Positions 35,086 through 38,735 of a stretch of DNA of 38,735 nucleotides are shown in pieces (the first letter of the stretch is position 1; each line of letters opens with the position of its first letter). A program made the translations under genes and the position numbers. The notes under the pieces were generated by a model that worked only from the letters and a program-made list of their open reading frames with translations, was not told the origin of the DNA and made no database searches. The stretch comes from Novosphingobium sp. PhB57 (GTDB lineage Bacteria > Pseudomonadota > Alphaproteobacteria > Sphingomonadales > Sphingomonadaceae): the NCBI RefSeq assembly GCF_004342985.1, contig NZ_SMBO01000018.1, positions 1-38,735 on the forward strand, given 5' to 3'.

Positions 35086-35457
35086 CTACCACCGCGCCGG
35101 CCTGATCTTGATCGGCACCGGATCATCGAGCGGGCGCCAACCGCGTGTCGCGATGACCTCGTTACTTTGGACTGGCTTGCGGCCTCGCCTGCGGTCGAGC
35201 GACCAGGTGATATGATACGTGCTGCCGTCGGGCCGATCGGTAGAGCCATCGACCGCGACAACCATAGCCTGCAGGCCCTCGCCATCGTTGATGCCGCCGA
35301 CGATCGCGGCATTTTCAGCTTCGGGCAGCGGATCCTTCAGATCGGCATCGGCATCGAGCGTTATATGATCTGCGATCACGTCAGGCCATTCAGGCGGAAA
35401 CCGCTCAAGCAGCGCCTCGCGTTCCTTCCTGTCGAGCATCCATCCGGTGACGGGCAT
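35086..35457 (-). CDS. Small protein with two HxT motifs, possible 2H phosphoesterase
   Basis: The 123-residue protein shows DHITLD (His31, Thr33) and YHITWSLD (His82, Thr84), separated by 51 residues and each in a hydrophobic strand-like context. Paired HxT/S motifs define the 2H phosphoesterase fold, which opens cyclic phosphates or ligates RNA ends. The C-terminal segment is basic with a run of prolines (DDPVPIKIRPARW). I infer the family from these motifs only; the spacing is shorter than in classical LigT proteins. The HAD gene three bases downstream fits nucleic-acid end or nucleotide metabolism. Confidence 0.55.
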   Translation of the reverse strand: MPVTGWMLDRKEREALLERFPPEWPDVIADHITLDADADLKDPLPEAENAAIVGGINDGEGLQAMVVAVDGSTDRPDGSTYHITWSLDRRRGRKPVQSNEVIATRGWRPLDDPVPIKIRPARW

Positions 35458-35472
35458 TCTTCCGTCCCCTCA

Positions 35473-35862
35473 TCACTGAACTGTCGGTAGCGCGGCCCGG
35501 CAATCGGCAGCGCACTGGCGGCACATTTCGGCGCACAGCTTGCAATGCTCGTGATCATGCCGCGAACATTCTTCAGCGCAGAGTTCGCAGATCGACGCGC
35601 AGGTCTCTAGTATCATCCGCAGCGCCTCGATGTTCTGCCCGGTGCGACGAATCGCAAGTCGGGCAGTTGCCGCGCAAACATCTGCGCAGTCGAGGCACGA
35701 GCGGATGCACTGGCGCATGTCCATCGTCTCGGCCGCGCAGGCATCGGCACAGCTGGTGCACATCTCCGTGCAAAACATGGCATGGCGCGCAGCCGTCGCG
35801 AGCATCTCGTTAAAGTCATCACCTACATCCGGGTGAAGCGCGATCATCTTGTGGATCGACAT
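35473..35862 (-). CDS. Cys-rich four-helix bundle protein (DUF326/Csp-like)
   Basis: The 129-residue protein is packed with cysteines at helical spacing: FCTEMCTSCADACAAE, CIRSCLDCADVCAA, CASICELCAEECSRH and CKLCAEMCRQCAADCR. This is the ferredoxin-like DUF326 / copper storage protein pattern, in which Cys lining a helix bundle bind Cu(I). There is no signal peptide, so a cytosolic location is expected. It begins four bases after the stop of the upstream gene. Confidence 0.88.
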   Translation of the reverse strand: MSIHKMIALHPDVGDDFNEMLATAARHAMFCTEMCTSCADACAAETMDMRQCIRSCLDCADVCAATARLAIRRTGQNIEALRMILETCASICELCAEECSRHDHEHCKLCAEMCRQCAADCRAALPTVQ

Positions 35863-35865
35863 GGC

Positions 35866-36159
35866 TCAACCTCCTTTCTTGCGGCGGGTTTCCCAGCCTT
35901 TCCTGGCGGCCGCGGACCGCTTCTCGGGGCTCTGGCTGGACCCGCCCTTCTGGCCGCCTTTGCGCGAGCTCTCGTGGTTCTCGGTCTTGCCGCGGCCCGA
36001 ACCAGACTTCTTGCCGCCGCCGGACTCCTTGTTCACCGTCGCCCAGGCGCGACTTTCCGCTTCGTCCTTCGACACGCCGCGCTTTTCATAGCCTTCCTCG
36101 ATATGCTCGGCCTTGCGCTTTTGTTTGTCGGTATAGCTCGATTTGTCTCCGCGGGGCAT
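35866..36159 (-). CDS. Small basic protein, often annotated plasmid stabilisation protein
   Basis: The 97-residue protein from ATG 36159 starts MPRGDKSSYTDKQKRKAEHI and contains YEKRGVSKDEAESRAWATVN. A Gly/Ser/Lys-rich tail follows, ending KRSAAARKGWETRRKKGG. The family is frequent on plasmids and in stress islands; function unproven, and nucleic-acid binding is plausible from the charge. It is the first gene of a tight five-gene minus-strand operon. Confidence 0.75.
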   Translation of the reverse strand: MPRGDKSSYTDKQKRKAEHIEEGYEKRGVSKDEAESRAWATVNKESGGGKKSGSGRGKTENHESSRKGGQKGGSSQSPEKRSAAARKGWETRRKKGG

Positions 36160-36375
36160 ATCCATCTCCTGCTGCCCCCGATCCCATAACGCGCAATTCG
36201 CTCGAAAGTGTCGTGGCACATACTTTTGGGAACCATCTCGCGCAGGCCGGGCTCCTCGGCAGGAACAAACGTTGAACATGAGGTCTGGTCATGACGAAAC
36301 AATTGCATAATCCGATGAGCATCCCGCGTCGAACACCGAGAAGGATCCGGAGGATTGGTGTCGGGTGACGATCCG

Positions 36376-36525
36376 ATGACTGGCGCTCAGGCATCTTACC
36401 TGACGACCTTATCTGAGGAAGCTGGGGAGGATTTGCCGGCCAATAATCTCAGCAAGGCAGAGGCCTTCCGCCGCATCGATGAATTGAAGACAAAAACTCA
36501 GCCGGGATTGAAGGCGGCGGCGTGA
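36376..36525 (+). CDS. DUF3072 domain protein, 5' part frameshifted
   Basis: The 49-residue frame from ATG 36376 reads MTGAQASYLTTLSEEAGEDL, then LSKAEAFRRIDELKTKTQP, nearly the whole DUF3072 domain. The normal N-terminal part is present upstream but in other frames: MTKQLHNPMSIP from 36291, NTEKDPEDW around 36332-36358, then VSGDDPMTG. Two single-G losses, near 36326 and 36357, explain the splits. The short domain might still be made from the internal ATG. Function unknown. Confidence 0.65.
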   Translation: MTGAQASYLTTLSEEAGEDLPANNLSKAEAFRRIDELKTKTQPGLKAAA

Positions 36526-36626
36526 CGCGCCGGGATCAGTCGCAGTGACGGCTGTCAGACAATACCGGGCGGTTTCTACCGCCTGGGAAATCCTTGAGGT
36601 AGCTAAGAAACACACCGGCACAGGGT

Positions 36627-37283
36627 CTAGCGAGATGTCTTATGTCGGCCGGGGCTCTGATCATTCCTATTCGGCGTTTGCGCCCAATATAAATGACAGG
36701 GTGGGATATTCAGCCAGACGTGGGACTTTCGAACGTGCCCGAACCGCTCGGCAAGCATCGGCGCAATGGTCGAGCGCATCTGATAGGCGAGAAACAGCCC
36801 GTTATCGGGCAGGATCTGGGCGCTGATATCGAGGATGCGGCCGCCCTGTTCTGGCGATATGGTCGAAAATGGAATGCCGCTGACGATGAGATCGGCGGGA
36901 CCCAGTCCATGGTCCCCAAGGATCGCTGTGGCCGACGAAGCGCAGGCCGTGACCGCGAGCAGGCGTGGATCGTCAATGGTTCGCCGCAAATGACGAGTGA
37001 AGCGCTGGCTGACATCGATCGCAACCAACCGACTGTCGCGCGGCATCCTTGCAAGAATGGCGCGAGTGATAGGACCGGTCCCGGGCCCATATTCAACGAC
37101 GACCCGCGCTTTCGTCCAATCGACCGGCCGCAGCAGCGTTTCGACCAGATGGCGCGATGCAGGGAAGGCTGATCCCACAAGATTGGGTCGGCGCACAAAC
37201 TCACGAATGGACAGCTGCAGGCCGGGAGCTTCGCTGGTGGATGCTCGGCCTATTTGATCGGCGGCATCGAAATTGGTGACCAT
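36627..37283 (-). CDS. Class I SAM-dependent methyltransferase, PmtA-like
   Basis: The 218-residue protein has the SAM-binding motif VVVEYGPGTGPITRAILARM (residues 61-80), an acidic second strand LVAIDVSQRF and the later DLIVSGIPFSTI motif. The IREFVRRPNLVGSAFPASRH N-terminus is typical of the phospholipid N-methyltransferase / rRNA-adenine-methylase-like group found next to stress genes. The likely substrate is a phospholipid; this is inference. A 265-bp gap separates it from the broken kinase gene. Confidence 0.82.
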   Translation of the reverse strand: MVTNFDAADQIGRASTSEAPGLQLSIREFVRRPNLVGSAFPASRHLVETLLRPVDWTKARVVVEYGPGTGPITRAILARMPRDSRLVAIDVSQRFTRHLRRTIDDPRLLAVTACASSATAILGDHGLGPADLIVSGIPFSTISPEQGGRILDISAQILPDNGLFLAYQMRSTIAPMLAERFGHVRKSHVWLNIPPCHLYWAQTPNRNDQSPGRHKTSR

Positions 37284-37548
37284 TCGCCTATACTCCCTCA
37301 GCGTCGATATTCTCGATCAACGTGCATTCCGAAGGGGGTTTCGTCGGATACCAGACGCTTGGTGTCAAAAGCTTGTGTCGATCGTCCGCAGCTGCGGCGC
37401 TATAAACGGCCTTTTTATCAAGCGCGAGACGAGCGACGAAAGGTAATTTACCGCCGTCGCCTGCGGTGCTCCACGCTCGGCGGCAGGAACGATATCGGTA
37501 CATCGGGCTTTATGGCCTGTGCCATTCCTTGCCTGTGTTGGAGCCTTC

Positions 37549-38401
37549 ATGCGTGCGCTTCTCGTCCACAATGACAGCCGGCACCAATCCCGTGCCGCGC
37601 GAGGCAGTCGAAGGAGTATTGCATGAAGCAGGTATCAAATAGGTCTATTGTCCCCATGGCGACGAAGACCTCGCAGCCGCCTTGCGCGCACCTGTAGACT
37701 TGATGATCGCTGCAGGGGGCGACGGCACGGTCGCCGATGTCGTCTCGCCGCTCGACAATGTCGACCGACCTATCGCGATTCTGCCTTTGGGCGGCTCGAA
37801 CAACATCGCGCACGCCTTGGGCGTCGGCGGGCCATGGCGTGACCTGCCGCTGCGATGGTCGCTCGAGGCGTGGACCCGGCTCGATCGGTGCGAGGCGGAC
37901 GGACCCTGGGGCTGCAGGCCCTTCGTCGAGGCGCTGGGCTCGGGCGTGCTGACAGACGCCGTCGATGAAGCTGATGACGAACCCGCCAGTGCGTCCGAAA
38001 AGCAGGCCAATGGCCGCGCCGCGTTCCGCGCGGCGCTTTCCAATGCCGAGCCCTTCCACTGCGCCGTCGCGGCGGACGAGTGGAGCTGGGAGGGGGAAAG
38101 TCTGATAGTCGAGGTGATGAACATTGGCTATGCAGGCTCGCGTCTGGCGCTGGCGCACGGTGCTTTGCCAGGTGACGGTCTGTTCGATGTGGTGATTGTC
38201 ACGCCTGATCAGCGCGGTGACCTCCTGCGCTGGGCGGAGCGGCCCGACTATGGTCCCTGTCCGATCCCGACCCGCCAGGCAGCGACTGTTCGCATGACGG
38301 TGCAAGCGCGGCCTCTTCGCTGGATCGGTTTGCCGATCAATCGCCGCTTTAGCACGCCGCGGAAAAAGTCAGTTTCGGACCGTTTGAGCGCCGGATTTTG
38401 A
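37549..38401 (+). pseudogene. Diacylglycerol kinase family gene, disrupted
   Basis: The gene starts MRALLVHND at 37549, then shifts frame (the homologous AGTNPVPREAVEGVLHEAGI reads one base further). It meets an in-frame TAG at about 37640 before VYCPHGDEDLAAALRAPVDL. From 37682 the frame is open: MIAAGGDGTVADVV is the DAGK nucleotide motif, and ILPLGGSNNIAHALG follows. Later parts look family-like to GALPGDGLFDVVIV, but the last 30 residues do not. A frameshift plus a nonsense codon make a full product unlikely. Confidence 0.8.
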
Positions 38402-38490
38402 TTAGGTTTAGCGCCAACGGGGTGGTGTCATCGGTATCTGTTGACTGCCGCGCTTGCCAGGACCCTTCTTTCTGCGGATTTCGGGCACAG

Positions 38491-38735
38491 TTATGCTGCC
38501 ACCAGCAGCTTCGGCAGCCTGATGAGATTGTAAGCCGCAGCGGTCAATGTGAAGTTCCACCCCACGCGGGCTTGCCCTCGATGTCGGGTCTTGCGCAGGT
38601 TTCCGCTGGTCTTGGCCCAGCCAAAGACCTCTTCGATCCGTTTCCTGATCCGCTGAGAAACGGCGTAACCAGGGTGGCGGGTGGTGCGCCCATCAATGGC
38701 GGAGCGCCTGCCATTGGCGTTCTGTGCCACGTGCG
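38491..38735 (-). mobile_element. IS5-type transposase, C-terminal part, cut by right edge
   Basis: The frame is open to the window end and runs leftwards to the stop at 38491. It contains GRTTRHPGYAVSQRIRKRIE, EVFGWAKTSGNLRKTRHRG and WNFTLTAAAYNLIRLPKLL. These are the Y-x2-R-x3-E-x6-W catalytic segment and C-terminal helix of IS5/IS1182-like transposases. The IS end should lie in 38402-38490, just after the disrupted kinase gene, but the terminal repeat cannot be confirmed without the other end. Confidence 0.85.

Overview
The window looks like accessory, plasmid- or island-type DNA from a GC-rich alphaproteobacterium, most likely a sphingomonad (Sphingomonas / Sphingobium / Novosphingobium group). 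The evidence is the lasso-peptide leader style, a TonB receptor with FecI/FecR, the luxR-luxI-phyH arrangement, HWE histidine kinases, and plasmid-type ArdC, DUF2958, DUF2285 and ParB genes. No rRNA, tRNA or CRISPR array was recognised.

Region 1 (1-4.0 kb) is a plasmid/ICE-like maintenance block on the minus strand: ArdC-like metallopeptidase, DUF2958 protein and a ParB-type protein cut by the left edge. A perfect 13-bp inverted repeat precedes parB. A small plus-strand gene and a frameshifted DUF6499/DUF2285 regulator follow.

Region 2 (4.2-16.9 kb) is the main attraction: a complete lasso-peptide locus joined to a quorum-sensing pair. The plus strand carries luxR, luxI, a phytanoyl-CoA dioxygenase-like gene, a GntR regulator, precursor A1, the leader-recognition/protease protein B, the asparagine-synthetase-like cyclase C and a second precursor A2. 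The convergent minus-strand operon carries fecI, fecR, a TonB-dependent transducer and a secreted S9-type lasso isopeptidase. Both precursors have the leader signature LGAAS-x-(E/D)T-x before the core Gly, and both cores have Asp8/Glu9 as ring-closing candidates. Each precursor is preceded by the same gap-free promoter block, in which a -35 element lies inside a GATAT-N5-ATATC palindrome. The inferred circuit is AHL and GntR control of production, surface capture by the TonB receptor, signalling through FecR to FecI, and linearisation of the imported peptide by the isopeptidase. No dedicated ABC exporter is present.

Region 3 (16.9-28.2 kb) starts with about 1.1 kb lacking a convincing gene, then a small secreted protein. 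A CheR-PAS / CheB / HWE-kinase / receiver group without chemoreceptor genes follows. Two Crp/Fnr-plus-sensorless-kinase pairs then flank an orphan tyrosine recombinase.

Region 4 (28.5-38.7 kb) is a stress-type gene island with much decay: a frameshifted Crp/Fnr gene, DUF3175, two SDR dehydrogenases, a PRC-barrel gene and a host-attachment gene that run into each other as truncated pieces, a five-gene operon (KfrA-like small basic protein, Cys-rich four-helix protein, 2H-type protein, HAD phosphatase, PCMT-erythromycin-esterase fusion), a DUF3072 remnant, a methyltransferase, a broken diacylglycerol kinase gene, and an IS5-type transposase leaving the right edge.
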